Under the pieces are notes generated by a model, which saw only the letters and a list, made by a program, of their open reading frames with translations, did not search any database and was not told where the DNA came from. Below, piece after piece: positions 18,054 to 27,326 of a DNA stretch of 64,000 nt. The stretch's first letter is position 1; every line of letters starts with the position of its first letter. Source of the DNA: Marinoscillum sp964351625 (GTDB taxonomy: Bacteria > Bacteroidota > Bacteroidia > Cytophagales > Cyclobacteriaceae); assembly GCA_964351625.1 (NCBI GenBank), contig CAYGOV010000007.1, positions 62,001 through 126,000 on the forward strand, given 5' to 3'. The translations under genes were made by a program, and so were the position numbers.

Positions 18054-19292
18054 TTATAATCTCCGTAAGACCTGGTAATTATGTCTAGTTTTTTGCTCAA
18101 GTATCATTTCTCCAGAACTAGGAATCAAACTGAAAGCTTCCTCATTGTAATTTTTAATTGTAATCAATAAGAGATTTTCATTGTATAAAAGTTGAAAGTC
18201 TTTAGCAAAAGAATCTTTTAGCGTATCAAGTTTTGTATGATTCGCATCAAAGCAAAAAGTGAAAGTAAGTGCAGAACTATGCATCAGATTCACCTTGACG
18301 TTGGCTTGTTCGATAGCTAAAAATATCTTTACTAGTTTTTTTTCATCCATGAAACTACTATCGAGCACTCTCAATGTCACAAGCAGTTGGTTACCCTTGA
18401 AAACGAAAGATGGTATCGTGCTTTGCTTATCGTTGTTGGAGATTTTGGTACCAACTGCGTCTGAGTCGAGAAATGATTTTACGAATAATGGAATTTCTCG
18501 CTGAGCTAGTGGTCTTATGGTTTTGGGATGGATCACCTTTGCTCCAAAATAAGTCATCTCAGAAACCTCTTGAAAAGACAACTCATCAAACTTCTGTGCA
18601 TTAGGAAAAACTTTCGGGTCAGCATTTAGTAAACCAGCTACATCTTTCCAAACTGTCAGGCTCTCAGCTTTCAAACAATAGGCAAAAATAGCCCCTGAAT
18701 AATCTGAACCTTCCCTCCCAAGAGTAGTCGGCTTACCTGTAAGATCAGAACCAATAAACCCTTGTGTTACTATCACTGATTTTGACAGTATTTCAGGAAG
18801 TTGCTTATTAATGATATGTTCTGTAAGCTGCCAATCAACATTAGCTTCTGTGAATTTGCTATTAGTTCGCACATAATCTCTTGCATCTACCCAAGTTGTT
18901 GACATTGACTCTTGCAAGTGCAGTTGGACTATAGTAGTCGAAATCAGTTCGCCATATGAAATAATACTGTCATAGAACTGATACCAGTTGCCTCCTAATA
19001 TCAGAAGGGATTCTTCAAGTTTAATAAACCAATTTGAAACTTGGCCAGGTATCTGCCCAAACAAATCCATACAAATTGACTCGTGATCCTCAATCAACGT
19101 TTTAAGTTCTGAGTTGTACTCTTTTCCCTTAAAAGAAAGATCTGCAATAATTTCTAAAAAATTAGTGGTTTTACCCATCGCCGATACAACGACTAGGAGA
19201 GATGCTGACCTATGGGTATTGACGATCTTCTGCAGATTTCTTACTGCATTTGCATCCTTTACAGAAGCCCCACCAAATTTGAATATTTTCAT
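18054..19292 (-). CDS. lysC: Aspartate kinase
   Basis: The 412-residue product starts with MKIFKFGGASVKD, the classic KFGG nucleotide/aspartate site. It continues with VTQGFIGSDLTGKPTTLGREGSDYSG and YFGAKVIHPKTIRPL. A C-terminal region of about 130 residues corresponds to ACT regulatory domains, so feedback inhibition by lysine or threonine is likely. It phosphorylates aspartate in the first step toward lysine, threonine and methionine. No homoserine dehydrogenase is fused to it. Confidence 0.92.
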   Translation of the reverse strand: MKIFKFGGASVKDANAVRNLQKIVNTHRSASLLVVVSAMGKTTNFLEIIADLSFKGKEYNSELKTLIEDHESICMDLFGQIPGQVSNWFIKLEESLLILGGNWYQFYDSIISYGELISTTIVQLHLQESMSTTWVDARDYVRTNSKFTEANVDWQLTEHIINKQLPEILSKSVIVTQGFIGSDLTGKPTTLGREGSDYSGAIFAYCLKAESLTVWKDVAGLLNADPKVFPNAQKFDELSFQEVSEMTYFGAKVIHPKTIRPLAQREIPLFVKSFLDSDAVGTKISNNDKQSTIPSFVFKGNQLLVTLRVLDSSFMDEKKLVKIFLAIEQANVKVNLMHSSALTFTFCFDANHTKLDTLKDSFAKDFQLLYNENLLLITIKNYNEEAFSLIPSSGEMILEQKTRHNYQVLRRL

Positions 19293-19359
19293 GCTTGCAA
19301 TCGATTGTATTACTTAAAAAAGATACTTTTGCCTCCATTAACAACTAAAGAGCACCCCT

Positions 19360-20358
19360 ATGAACAAAATTAGTCTAGGTCTTCCTATCGGCACTACTCT
19401 CGATCGATTTATAAAAGAGAAACAAGATGAGTTTGAATTTGCCACAGGGGAACTTTCTCAATTATTAAGAGATATTGCTTTGGCGGGTAAAATCATCAAT
19501 AGAGAAGTTAATAAATCCGGACTTCTTGATATATCTGGTGGATTTGGCAACAAAAACGTCCAAGGTGAAGATCAGCAAAAACTTGATGTCATAGCAAATA
19601 TCCGATTTACCCGAGCACTAAAAAATGGTGGGCAAGTTTGCGCAGTGGTTAGTGAAGAAGATGAGGAAATTATTCATTTAGATGAAAATTGCAGATATGT
19701 AGTAGCGATAGATCCTTTAGATGGGTCATCCAATATAGATGTCAATGTTTCTATTGGGACCATCTTCTCGATTTACCGTCGTGTAAGTCCTATCGGAACC
19801 AAGGTCACAGAAGCCGACGTATTACAGAAGGGCACTGAGCAAGTGGCTGCTGGATATATACTGTATGGATCATCTACTATGCTTGTATATACTACAGGCC
19901 ATGGTGTTAATGGTTTTACACTTGAACCATCCCTAGGTGAGTTTGTTCTTTCACATACAAACATGACATGTCCGGTAGATGGTCAAATCTATTCTATCAA
20001 TGAAGGGAGTTGGAATCAATTTCCTGAAGGTATTCGCAGGTATTCTCAATGGTGCAAGGAGCAAGAACTTACAGCAAGATATATCGGTTCACTTGTAGCC
20101 GATTATCATCGAAACATGCTAAAAGGTGGTGTATATCTTTATCCCAATACACTTAAATCTCCTGAAGGGAAGTTGAGATTACTTTATGAATGCAATGCTC
20201 TTGCTTTTATAGCTGAGCAAGCTGGCGGCATGGCAACTGATGGGACAAGAAGAATATTAGAAATAGAACCAAAGACCTTTCATCAAAGAACTCCATTCTA
20301 CATTGGATCTAAAAATATGGTAGAAAAGGCGCTAGAGTTTGTGGGAGGGGAAATTTGA
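19360..20358 (+). CDS. fbp: Fructose-1,6-bisphosphatase, class I
   Basis: A 332-residue protein with the class I metal- and substrate-binding motif AIDPLDGSSNIDVNVSIGT. Later come KGGVYLYPNTLKSPEGKLRLLYECNA and the C-terminal HQRTPFYIGS. It hydrolyses fructose-1,6-bisphosphate in gluconeogenesis. A TAnnTTTG box (TACTTTTG, 19324-19331) lies 28 bp before the ATG. The upstream gene is the divergent aspartokinase (67 bp between starts). Confidence 0.95.
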   Translation: MNKISLGLPIGTTLDRFIKEKQDEFEFATGELSQLLRDIALAGKIINREVNKSGLLDISGGFGNKNVQGEDQQKLDVIANIRFTRALKNGGQVCAVVSEEDEEIIHLDENCRYVVAIDPLDGSSNIDVNVSIGTIFSIYRRVSPIGTKVTEADVLQKGTEQVAAGYILYGSSTMLVYTTGHGVNGFTLEPSLGEFVLSHTNMTCPVDGQIYSINEGSWNQFPEGIRRYSQWCKEQELTARYIGSLVADYHRNMLKGGVYLYPNTLKSPEGKLRLLYECNALAFIAEQAGGMATDGTRRILEIEPKTFHQRTPFYIGSKNMVEKALEFVGGEI

Positions 20359-20360
20359 GC

Positions 20361-20393
20361 AAAAAAAACCCCGCAACCTTGTGAGTTGCAGGG
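20361..20393 (-). terminator. Terminator for the minus-strand genes 20487-22458
   Basis: Read on the minus strand, CCCTGCAAC pairs with GTTGCGGG around a TCACAAG loop (one bulged base), and a run of eight T follows. This fits an intrinsic terminator past the stop at 20487. On the plus strand there is no T run, so it is not a good terminator for fbp. Confidence 0.6.
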
Positions 20394-20486
20394 CATTCAC
20401 CGCCATAATGATTAACTAATTACTCAAATCTAATACGAGGATCTGGAAATACCCAATTTTGGGTAGAAGATTTTTTTTATTCAATG

Positions 20487-20804
20487 TTAACCGTAACGTA
20501 ATCTTGATATAGATTTCTGCTTAAGTCTCAGCACAATTGATTTAGCTAATTGTGAAGCAACCTGATCAGGTTGTGTTAAACTCAAAACCGATTTCACAAC
20601 CTGTTCGGAAACATCAATCCTATACAAAATGGATAGCAATGAGCTCAAATCATGATCTAGCAGGTAATTTAGAGTTTTTGTTAAGGTCTCTTCTAAACCT
20701 TCCCAATCTTCAATTCTACTCAACTGCTCAGAGTTCTCTGAGAATTGAATGGCCATAAGCTTCTTAGTTTGGGTGAAAATGCGTTGATCATCTAGATTTT
20801 CCAT
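20487..20804 (-). CDS. Conserved-looking small helical protein, function unknown
   Basis: With ATG at 20804 the protein has 105 residues; a TTG five codons upstream is possible but not needed. It is all-helical by pattern, soluble, and has no signal peptide or cysteine cluster. The C-terminus is basic (LRLKQKSISRLRYG). It is followed by a minus-strand terminator and preceded by the thioesterase gene with a 74-bp gap. I do not recognise the family. Confidence 0.65.
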   Translation of the reverse strand: MENLDDQRIFTQTKKLMAIQFSENSEQLSRIEDWEGLEETLTKTLNYLLDHDLSSLLSILYRIDVSEQVVKSVLSLTQPDQVASQLAKSIVLRLKQKSISRLRYG

Positions 20805-20878
20805 AGAATGTATTTTCAATGCTAGATTTAGATTGGTTGAATCAAAATATTAAAACCCTTAAAAGCTAAAATTAGTGC

Positions 20879-21313
20879 TTAGAAAAGTTTAAAATCTTCA
20901 GTCTTGGGAATTCTATCAAGAATCACCAAAATATCTTTCGGTGGCACTACAACTTTGCGATCTGTCAAACTCATAAATGCTCCGGTAGCCAATATCTCAC
21001 AAGCGAGTTCTCCTGAAGATTTATATACACACTGCCTGAATTTCCAGACTTTATAATCTTTCCTAAAACCCATCACCGCGCAATCAACTTTAATCTTCTC
21101 ATTCATGAAGACTTCCTTTTTGAAAGTAGTGTCCTCATGAAAAAGTACGATCCCAAAACCAGAGGCAACTAACTTTTGAAGAGGCAATCCAAGTTCATCA
21201 AATAACATCACACGAACTTGGGCTGCGTAATCATTGTACGCAGTATGTCTCATGTGAACGTTGGGATCGAGATCTGCCCATATTACTTGAAAAATTTGTT
21301 GAAATGGCTCCAC
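20879..21313 (-). CDS. Acyl-CoA thioesterase, hotdog fold (4HBT)
   Basis: A 144-residue hotdog protein. FQVIWADLDPNVHMRHTAYNDY is close to the catalytic Asp motif of 4-hydroxybenzoyl-CoA thioesterase/YbgC-type proteins. It hydrolyses acyl-CoA thioesters; the substrate is unknown. The GTG start comes directly after the TAA stop of the DUF5606 gene, so the two are translationally coupled. Confidence 0.85.
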   Translation of the reverse strand: MEPFQQIFQVIWADLDPNVHMRHTAYNDYAAQVRVMLFDELGLPLQKLVASGFGIVLFHEDTTFKKEVFMNEKIKVDCAVMGFRKDYKVWKFRQCVYKSSGELACEILATGAFMSLTDRKVVVPPKDILVILDRIPKTEDFKLF

Positions 21314-21790
21314 TTATTTTTCAGTCTCCTTTTTTGTTTTAGCTTTTGTGGCTTTTGCCTTAGGTGCTTCTTCTTTTACTTCTTCTGCTTGCTCTACTAC
21401 TAAAACCTCTGGCAAAGTAGCTGCGATAGTATTATACCAAGTCACAAGCTTTTTGATGTCTGAGACATAAACGCGAGACTCGTCATAGTCTGGTAGAATG
21501 AATTTCAAAAAAGCTTTAAGTTCATCAGGTTCTGAACTTGCAGTAAGATCTGTATCTCCTTTGAATTCTTCATGGATTTTGATCATCACATCTTTCAAAG
21601 GCACAGCACCATCTTCATCTGTTGTATAAATAGAGATATCCGAAAGTATGGATACTTTGGATTGAATATTGGCAATCAACTTCTTCTTAGAGCCATCTAA
21701 AGCCTCCAATATCACGCCTGTACGTGTTGGTGATACTACCCTAAATAAGCCTCCTTTACCGGATATTGATGCTATTTCATTGAAATCCAT
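21314..21790 (-). CDS. DUF5606 family protein
   Basis: A 158-residue cytoplasmic protein. The N-terminal half (ASISGKGGLFRVVSPTRTGVILEALDG, here 27 residues split by function: a small beta barrel) is the typical DUF5606 domain of Bacteroidota. The C-terminus is a Lys/Ala/Glu-rich low-complexity tail. Function is unknown; a nucleic-acid or ribosome link has been guessed from the basic tail but nothing here proves it. It lies between engB and the thioesterase on one strand. Confidence 0.85.
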   Translation of the reverse strand: MDFNEIASISGKGGLFRVVSPTRTGVILEALDGSKKKLIANIQSKVSILSDISIYTTDEDGAVPLKDVMIKIHEEFKGDTDLTASSEPDELKAFLKFILPDYDESRVYVSDIKKLVTWYNTIAATLPEVLVVEQAEEVKEEAPKAKATKAKTKKETEK

Positions 21791-21852
21791 ATGGTCTACT
21801 CTTTTTTGATGTGCGGCAAAAGTAGCTATTGAACAAACAAATCAGAAATGGA

Positions 21853-22458
21853 TTATTGGACAACCTTTTCATTGATCTCTCTGATGAAAGAAATCAACTC
21901 ATCTTTGCCTTGACCAGATACTATGGAAGTCATAAAATGATTGGGTAATTCATCCCACTCTCTTTTCAAAATTTTCCTGAATGCAGCAATATTTGACTGT
22001 GCCTTATTGGCCCCTTTTTTATCCACTTTAGTGAAAACTAGTGTCAGAGGCATCCCTGATTCGCCTAGGGAATTCACAAAATCCAAGTCGATTTGCTGTG
22101 GCTCTAGTCTTGCGTCGATTAAGACAAATACATTTGTCAAGTTCTCACGCTGCTCAAAATACTCAGCAATCATTTTCTTCCAGTCTCCTTTTTGAGACTT
22201 ACTCACTTTTGCCCAACCATATCCAGGTAGATCTACGAGATACCACTCATTGTCTATGATGAAATGATTGATCAATTGGGTTTTACCTGGCTTAGAAGAG
22301 ACCTTTGCCAGTTTACTATGATTGGTCAAAAGATTAATGAGAGATGACTTCCCTACATTTGAACGACCAATAAATGCATATTCTGGCATGTTACCAACTG
22401 GACAATCGGCAACCTTTGCGCTACTTTTAACAAACTCTGCAGATTTAATTGGCTTCAT
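21853..22458 (-). CDS. engB: Ribosome biogenesis GTPase EngB (YsxC/YihA)
   Basis: A 201-residue TrmE-Era-class GTPase: G1 GRSNVGKSS, G3 DLPGYGWAK, G4 FTKVDK and G5 near SIVSGQGKDE. EngB takes part in 50S subunit assembly and is usually essential. It is divergent from ubiE (60 bp between starts). Confidence 0.95.
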   Translation of the reverse strand: MKPIKSAEFVKSSAKVADCPVGNMPEYAFIGRSNVGKSSLINLLTNHSKLAKVSSKPGKTQLINHFIIDNEWYLVDLPGYGWAKVSKSQKGDWKKMIAEYFEQRENLTNVFVLIDARLEPQQIDLDFVNSLGESGMPLTLVFTKVDKKGANKAQSNIAAFRKILKREWDELPNHFMTSIVSGQGKDELISFIREINEKVVQ

Positions 22459-22518
22459 AGAATAATTCTTAACAATTGGGACGAACGCACTGTTTATGGA
22501 CTAATATTGCAAGCGAAT

Positions 22519-23241
22519 ATGAGCGTAGTACCTTACAAAGATAAGCAGGGCAGCAAGAAAGAGCAGGTTGCCACGATGTTTGATAACATTAGCGGAAAAT
22601 ATGATTTCCTCAATCATTTTTTGAGCTTAGGAATAGATATAGCTTGGCGCAAAAAAGCAATCAAACAACTTCGTAACGATCACCCTAAGCAGATACTTGA
22701 TATAGCTACTGGCACAGGTGATTTTGCAATAGAAGCTTTGTCTCTAAATCCTGATAAAGTAACTGGAGTGGATATATCTGAAGGCATGTTGTCAGTTGGT
22801 AGGGAAAAGATGATCAAGCGTAAACTTGACCATAAGATAGAATTGCTATCGGGAGACTCTGAAGAACTGCAGTTTGAAGACAATATGTTCGATGCAGTAA
22901 TCGTTTCATTTGGCGTAAGAAACTTTGAGAATCTGGAAAAAGGTTTGAAAGACATGCATCGCGTGTTAAAGCCAGGTGGAAAGACAGTTATTTTAGAATT
23001 CTCAAAACCCAAAAGGTTTCCAATCAAACAGATTTACCAGTTTTATTTCAAATGGATCTTGCCTAAAATCGGAAATACCATCTCTAAAGATCAAGCAGCC
23101 TACACATATTTACCAGAATCAGTAAGAGCTTTTCCAGATGGTGATCAATTTTTAGATATCTTAGAAAAAGTAGGTTTTAAGAATACCCAATGCAAAGCAT
23201 TAACACTCGGCATCAGTTCTATCTATATCGGCACAAAATAG
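22519..23241 (+). CDS. ubiE: Demethylmenaquinone methyltransferase
   Basis: The ATG at 22519 gives 240 residues; a TTG four codons upstream is less likely. It has the SAM-binding motif LDIATGTGDFAIEA and the UbiE signatures YDFLNHFLSLGIDIAWRK and RVLKPGGKTVILEFSKP. It makes the final C-methylation of menaquinone, the main quinone of Bacteroidota. Its 3' end overlaps porT by 52 bp; this gene pair is common in the phylum. Confidence 0.95.
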   Translation: MSVVPYKDKQGSKKEQVATMFDNISGKYDFLNHFLSLGIDIAWRKKAIKQLRNDHPKQILDIATGTGDFAIEALSLNPDKVTGVDISEGMLSVGREKMIKRKLDHKIELLSGDSEELQFEDNMFDAVIVSFGVRNFENLEKGLKDMHRVLKPGGKTVILEFSKPKRFPIKQIYQFYFKWILPKIGNTISKDQAAYTYLPESVRAFPDGDQFLDILEKVGFKNTQCKALTLGISSIYIGTK

Positions 23242-23963
23242 TCCTCTTTTTGTTGCTGGTGGTGGTTATGCTACCCGCTCACGCCCAAAACGAAACATCA
23301 GAAAATCTCATCGATTATGATGCGCAGTGGATTCATTATGGGTTTGCGATAGGTCTGCATAACGCCAAATACAAAATTCGCTACTCTGACGCTTTTGCAA
23401 CTCCTTCATTAGATAGTCTTCATTCTATCGTTCCTGGAAATCTACCCGGTTGGAAAGTTGGTTTCGTGGTAGATATGCTGATCAATCCAGTATTGAGTTT
23501 CCGAATTCTGCCTACAGTAGGATTTTATGAATATGATTTGACTTATCGATTCACAGATGGCACAAGTATCAAAGACTTGAAACCGCCGACTATGGTGGAG
23601 CTTCCGTTGCTGATCAAATACAAATCCGCTAGAAGAGGAAACATTGCGATTTATACCGTAGGTGGTATCAATACTGCTTTCGAAGCAGCTGGACAAGGTG
23701 ATGAACTTGACACAAGAGAACGCTTGACGCTAAGAAACTGGAACTTTTCTGTAGACGCGGGCATAGGGTTTGATCTGTATTTCCCATTGTTCAAGTTCTC
23801 TCCAGAGGTGAGATATGCTTGGGGTTTACGAGATATGTTGACCAATGACCCCAATGCCTATGATGTAGCGTTGAAGCGTCTCTCCTATCAAAACATAGCC
23901 TTCTTTATAACTTTCGAAGGAGGACCAACATATTTGAGAAATGCAATGAAGAAAAAAAGATGA
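23190..23963 (+). CDS. porT: Type IX secretion outer-membrane protein PorT
   Basis: A 257-residue protein with a signal peptide (HKIVLFLLLVVVMLPAHAQ) after a short basic N-terminus, then an eight-strand-like beta barrel (FAIGLHNAKYKIRYSD, PTVGFYEYDLTYRF, FSPEVRYAWGLRDML). This is the PorT family, needed for type IX secretion and gliding in Bacteroidota. The ATG must lie inside ubiE, because no other start leaves the signal peptide whole. It overlaps the next gene by 4 bp. Confidence 0.9.
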   Translation: MQSINTRHQFYLYRHKIVLFLLLVVVMLPAHAQNETSENLIDYDAQWIHYGFAIGLHNAKYKIRYSDAFATPSLDSLHSIVPGNLPGWKVGFVVDMLINPVLSFRILPTVGFYEYDLTYRFTDGTSIKDLKPPTMVELPLLIKYKSARRGNIAIYTVGGINTAFEAAGQGDELDTRERLTLRNWNFSVDAGIGFDLYFPLFKFSPEVRYAWGLRDMLTNDPNAYDVALKRLSYQNIAFFITFEGGPTYLRNAMKKKR

Positions 23964-24715
23964 GTAAACCAATCGCACTTATCACTGGAGCTACCAGCGG
24001 AATAGGCAAGGCAACTGCCCAAATATTAGCAGCGAAATACGATCTTATCATTTGTGGGAGACGTGCTGACAGGCTCGAGAGTTTAGCTCGAGAACTCAGT
24101 GATTCGACAGAAGTAATAAGCCTACAGTTTGACCTAAGGGACAAGTCAGCCGTGGAGGCTGCTTTCAATAGCCTATCTGATGATTGGAAAAATGTAGCGG
24201 TACTCATCAATAATGCTGGTAATGCGCATGGTTTAAGTCCAATTCAAGATGGCGCTGTGGAAGATTGGGAAGCCATGATTGACATCAATGTCAAAGGACT
24301 GCTCTACGTTAGTAATTGCGTAATACCGGGTATGGCAGTTCGCAAGTCAGGACACATCGTCAATCTAGGGTCTACTGCAGGAATAGAAGTTTACCCAAAT
24401 GGCAATATCTATTGTGCATCCAAATATGCTGTAAATGCTATCAGTCAAGGAATGCGCCAAGATTTAATCCCATTTGGCATCAAGGTCAGTGAAGTAAAAC
24501 CAGGACTAGTAAATACCGAATTTTCGGAAGTCAGATTCAAAGGTGATAAAGCTAAAGCTGACCAAGTCTATGTGGGATTTGACCCATTAGTGGCACAGGA
24601 TGTGGCAGAAACTATCGCTTTCATTCTATCTAGACCTGCCCATGTCAACATTGCTGACATATTGATTTTACCAACGGCACAAGCCACTTCCAAAATCATT
24701 CATAAGAATATCTAA
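23960..24715 (+). CDS. Short-chain dehydrogenase/reductase (YdfG-like)
   Basis: A 251-residue classical SDR: GATSGIGKATA cofactor loop, VLINNAGNAHG, catalytic Ser in NLGSTAG, and YCASK with the catalytic Tyr and Lys. RRADRL after the second strand fits NADP(H). It resembles the YdfG branch, which oxidises 3-hydroxy acids such as serine or allo-threonine. The ATG overlaps the porT stop (ATGA), so it is co-translated with an unrelated secretion gene. Confidence 0.9.
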   Translation: MSKPIALITGATSGIGKATAQILAAKYDLIICGRRADRLESLARELSDSTEVISLQFDLRDKSAVEAAFNSLSDDWKNVAVLINNAGNAHGLSPIQDGAVEDWEAMIDINVKGLLYVSNCVIPGMAVRKSGHIVNLGSTAGIEVYPNGNIYCASKYAVNAISQGMRQDLIPFGIKVSEVKPGLVNTEFSEVRFKGDKAKADQVYVGFDPLVAQDVAETIAFILSRPAHVNIADILILPTAQATSKIIHKNI

Positions 24716-24779
24716 AAGCTTCTTGAAATCCCTGATGCTTCCATTAGGTTTGTCTCCAGATACTTCAAAACACCCCTAG

Positions 24780-26108
24780 ATGAAAGTAATCCTTGTTTTA
24801 GGAGCTGGTCGCTCCTCTACCTCTTTAATCAATTATCTATTAGACAACTCCGCATCCCATGATTGGAAAGTAGTCATCGGAGAACAAGACGTCAGTCTGG
24901 CAAAAAAGAAATTTCCTGAAGCTGAAGTAGTGAGCATCGATATTCGAGATGAAGCTTCTCTTCTAAAACAAATAAGCCACTCTGATCTGGTAATCAGCAT
25001 GGTTCCCGCAAGCTTTCACTTTCATGTAGCTAAGATATGTGCCTCAGAAGGGCGAGATATGTTGACGGCATCTTATCTTTCGGATGAAATAAAGGCACTT
25101 TCCGATCAATTTGAGAGTAAAGGATGCCAGTGTATCATGGAGCTTGGCTTAGATCCAGGCTTGGATCACATGTCAGCCATGAAAGTCCTTGATAGGATAA
25201 AAAAACAAGGGCATACGCTCACAGCTTTTGAAACTTTCACAGGTGGATTACTAGCGGAAGACCATGTGAAGGATAATCCATGGCAATACAAATTCACTTG
25301 GAATCCGAGAAATGTAGTAATGGCCGGCACTGGCAATGTGAAGTTTCTTCAAGAATCCAAATACAAGTACATCCCCTACCACAAACTCTTTAGCCGAACT
25401 GAAGTGATCCACGTGCCAGGCTATGGCTATTTCGAAGGTTATGCAAATAGAGATTCTTTAAAATATCTCGATTTATATGATCTGAGAGGGATTAGCACTT
25501 TGTATAGGGGTACACTCAGGAGACCAGGCTTTTGCAAAGCGTGGAATGTGTTTGTCCAACTTGGCGCTACTGATGACACTTACAAAATGGAGTACGTAAG
25601 TGAAATGACACACCGTCAGTTTATCAATTCATTTCTCAGTTACAATCCGCATGACTCTGTTGAGTTAAAACTTGCACACTATCTGAATATAGGTTTAGAA
25701 TCAGAGGAGATGTATAAAATGAATTGGTTGGATATCTTCTCCGCTGAATTGGTGGGACTGGATGAAGGTACCCCCGCGCAAATACTTGAACATATCCTAA
25801 AGAAAAAATGGACACTCGATCCGACAGATCGTGATTTGATCGTGATGTGGCATAAATTCAATTATCTGGATAATGGCAAACCGAAGGAGATTCAGTCGCA
25901 TATGGTAGCCATCGGAGATGATGATACTCATACGGCCATGTCTAAGACAGTAGGTCTTCCATTGGCGATAGCTGCCAAACTCGTGCTACAAGGAAAAATC
26001 AAAACCACAGGTGTTCATATACCAACGAAGATTGAAATCTACAGCCCTATCCTTGATGAGCTTGAGTCTTTGGGCTTTGAATTTTCTGAAAGGGAAATCG
26101 TGTCCTAA
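24780..26108 (+). CDS. Saccharopine dehydrogenase family protein
   Basis: A 442-residue protein with an N-terminal Rossmann motif (ILVLGAGRSSTSLI) and the core MELGLDPGLDHMSAMKVLD plus AFETFTGGLL of saccharopine reductases (Lys9-like). The family catalyses NAD(P)-linked formation or cleavage of saccharopine in lysine metabolism. No partner lysine-degradation gene is adjacent, so the direction and exact substrate are inferred. It ends 4 bp before a convergent gene. Confidence 0.85.
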   Translation: MKVILVLGAGRSSTSLINYLLDNSASHDWKVVIGEQDVSLAKKKFPEAEVVSIDIRDEASLLKQISHSDLVISMVPASFHFHVAKICASEGRDMLTASYLSDEIKALSDQFESKGCQCIMELGLDPGLDHMSAMKVLDRIKKQGHTLTAFETFTGGLLAEDHVKDNPWQYKFTWNPRNVVMAGTGNVKFLQESKYKYIPYHKLFSRTEVIHVPGYGYFEGYANRDSLKYLDLYDLRGISTLYRGTLRRPGFCKAWNVFVQLGATDDTYKMEYVSEMTHRQFINSFLSYNPHDSVELKLAHYLNIGLESEEMYKMNWLDIFSAELVGLDEGTPAQILEHILKKKWTLDPTDRDLIVMWHKFNYLDNGKPKEIQSHMVAIGDDDTHTAMSKTVGLPLAIAAKLVLQGKIKTTGVHIPTKIEIYSPILDELESLGFEFSEREIVS

Positions 26109-26112
26109 CCAA

Positions 26113-26829
26113 TTAGAGGTGCAAATAATAGGGTTTTAACAAGTCTGTAAACTCTAGAGTGTATTGCCCTAGTTCATCTTTGATGATGAACTGATCTGTC
26201 TGTTCGCTTAGTTCCTTTGTTTTGGAAAAAAAGCAAATGACTCGTAGTGCCTGTGCAGTTCCCTTATCAAACATCAAAACGGATTGATTGCATTGGAGTC
26301 CATGGAGAAGCGCCTCATCTTTGAAAGTCTGCATTTCCATTGGTGGGTACATCACAGCGGCAGTCCCATTTTCATCCAAAAGTTCAGATAGCTTTTTAGC
26401 CAGTGTTTGTTTTGGAAGGCTATCATCATGGATTGCCAAGTTCTTTGCCTTAACGCCAGACTTCATACTTCGCTCAAAAAACGGTGGATTTACCATAATC
26501 AGATCAAACAAGTCCGATGACAGAAATGATTTCACATCTCGATGCTCAACATTGATCTGATCCTTCCAAGGACTTTTCAATACATTTTGGTGTGCTTCTG
26601 AAGCTGTGTTTGAATCTATCTCTAAAGTCAGAATCTCAGCTTTTGGATTAGTCTGAGCATACATCAATGACAATAATCCCGTCCCTGCGCCAATGTCCAA
26701 CACTCTGCGAGCTCCGCCTAAATATTTTGCTACCAGAGCGCCAAAAACACAACCATCTGTGGTCACTTTCATCGCAGCATGTTGCTGCTCTATTCGAAAG
26801 CTTTTAAACTGGAAATATTGATTGCGCAC
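26113..26829 (-). CDS. tRNA1(Val) adenine-N6 methyltransferase (TrmN6/YfiC family)
   Basis: A 238-residue methyltransferase: SAM motif RVLDIGAGTGLLSLMYAQ and the N6-adenine catalytic motif NPPF in IMVNPPFFERS. The N-terminal FKSFRIEQQHAAMKVTTDG matches YfiC-like proteins, which methylate A37 of tRNA1(Val). The start codon is GTG at 26829. Confidence 0.85.
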   Translation of the reverse strand: MRNQYFQFKSFRIEQQHAAMKVTTDGCVFGALVAKYLGGARRVLDIGAGTGLLSLMYAQTNPKAEILTLEIDSNTASEAHQNVLKSPWKDQINVEHRDVKSFLSSDLFDLIMVNPPFFERSMKSGVKAKNLAIHDDSLPKQTLAKKLSELLDENGTAAVMYPPMEMQTFKDEALLHGLQCNQSVLMFDKGTAQALRVICFFSKTKELSEQTDQFIIKDELGQYTLEFTDLLKPYYLHL

Positions 26830-26861
26830 GTTTAACTTGTGGAATTATGATCGTTCAATAC

Positions 26862-27326
26862 TTATTTTCCAGCTTTTTGTTCCGCTTCAAAAACTGTATC
26901 TGTCTTCAGGTCATAGCCTTCAGCTGCTTGCACGGCAAGCTCATCACATCGTTCATTTTCAGCATGACCCGCATGCCCCTTTACCCATTGAAATTTAACA
27001 TCATGCTGACGGTAAACCACAAGAAAGCGCTTCCAAAGGTCTGAATTCTTTTTGTCCTTATAGTTTTTCTTTTCCCAGCTAAAAACCCATCCCTTTTCAA
27101 CAGCATCAACAACATATTTGGAATCAGAATAAATGAGAACTTTCCACCCAGGTTTTTTAATTGCTTCCAAAGCGGCGATCGCCGCAAGCAATTCCATGCG
27201 ATTGTTGGTCGTCATGCGAAAACCTTCAGAAAGTTCTTTGCGCTTGCCTTGAAAATCTAGAATGGCACCATATCCACCATTTCCGGGGTTTCCTTTCGCA
27301 GCTCCGTCGGTGTATATTTTGATCAT
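26862..27326 (-). CDS. rnhA: Ribonuclease HI
   Basis: A 154-residue enzyme with the acidic DEDD set: D in IYTDGAAKGNPG, E in NNRMELLAAI, D in IYSDSKYVV, and a final D in the ERCDELAV region. It cuts RNA in RNA:DNA hybrids. Its ATG overlaps the marC stop (ATGA), so both are on one message. Confidence 0.95.
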   Translation of the reverse strand: MIKIYTDGAAKGNPGNGGYGAILDFQGKRKELSEGFRMTTNNRMELLAAIAALEAIKKPGWKVLIYSDSKYVVDAVEKGWVFSWEKKNYKDKKNSDLWKRFLVVYRQHDVKFQWVKGHAGHAENERCDELAVQAAEGYDLKTDTVFEAEQKAGK

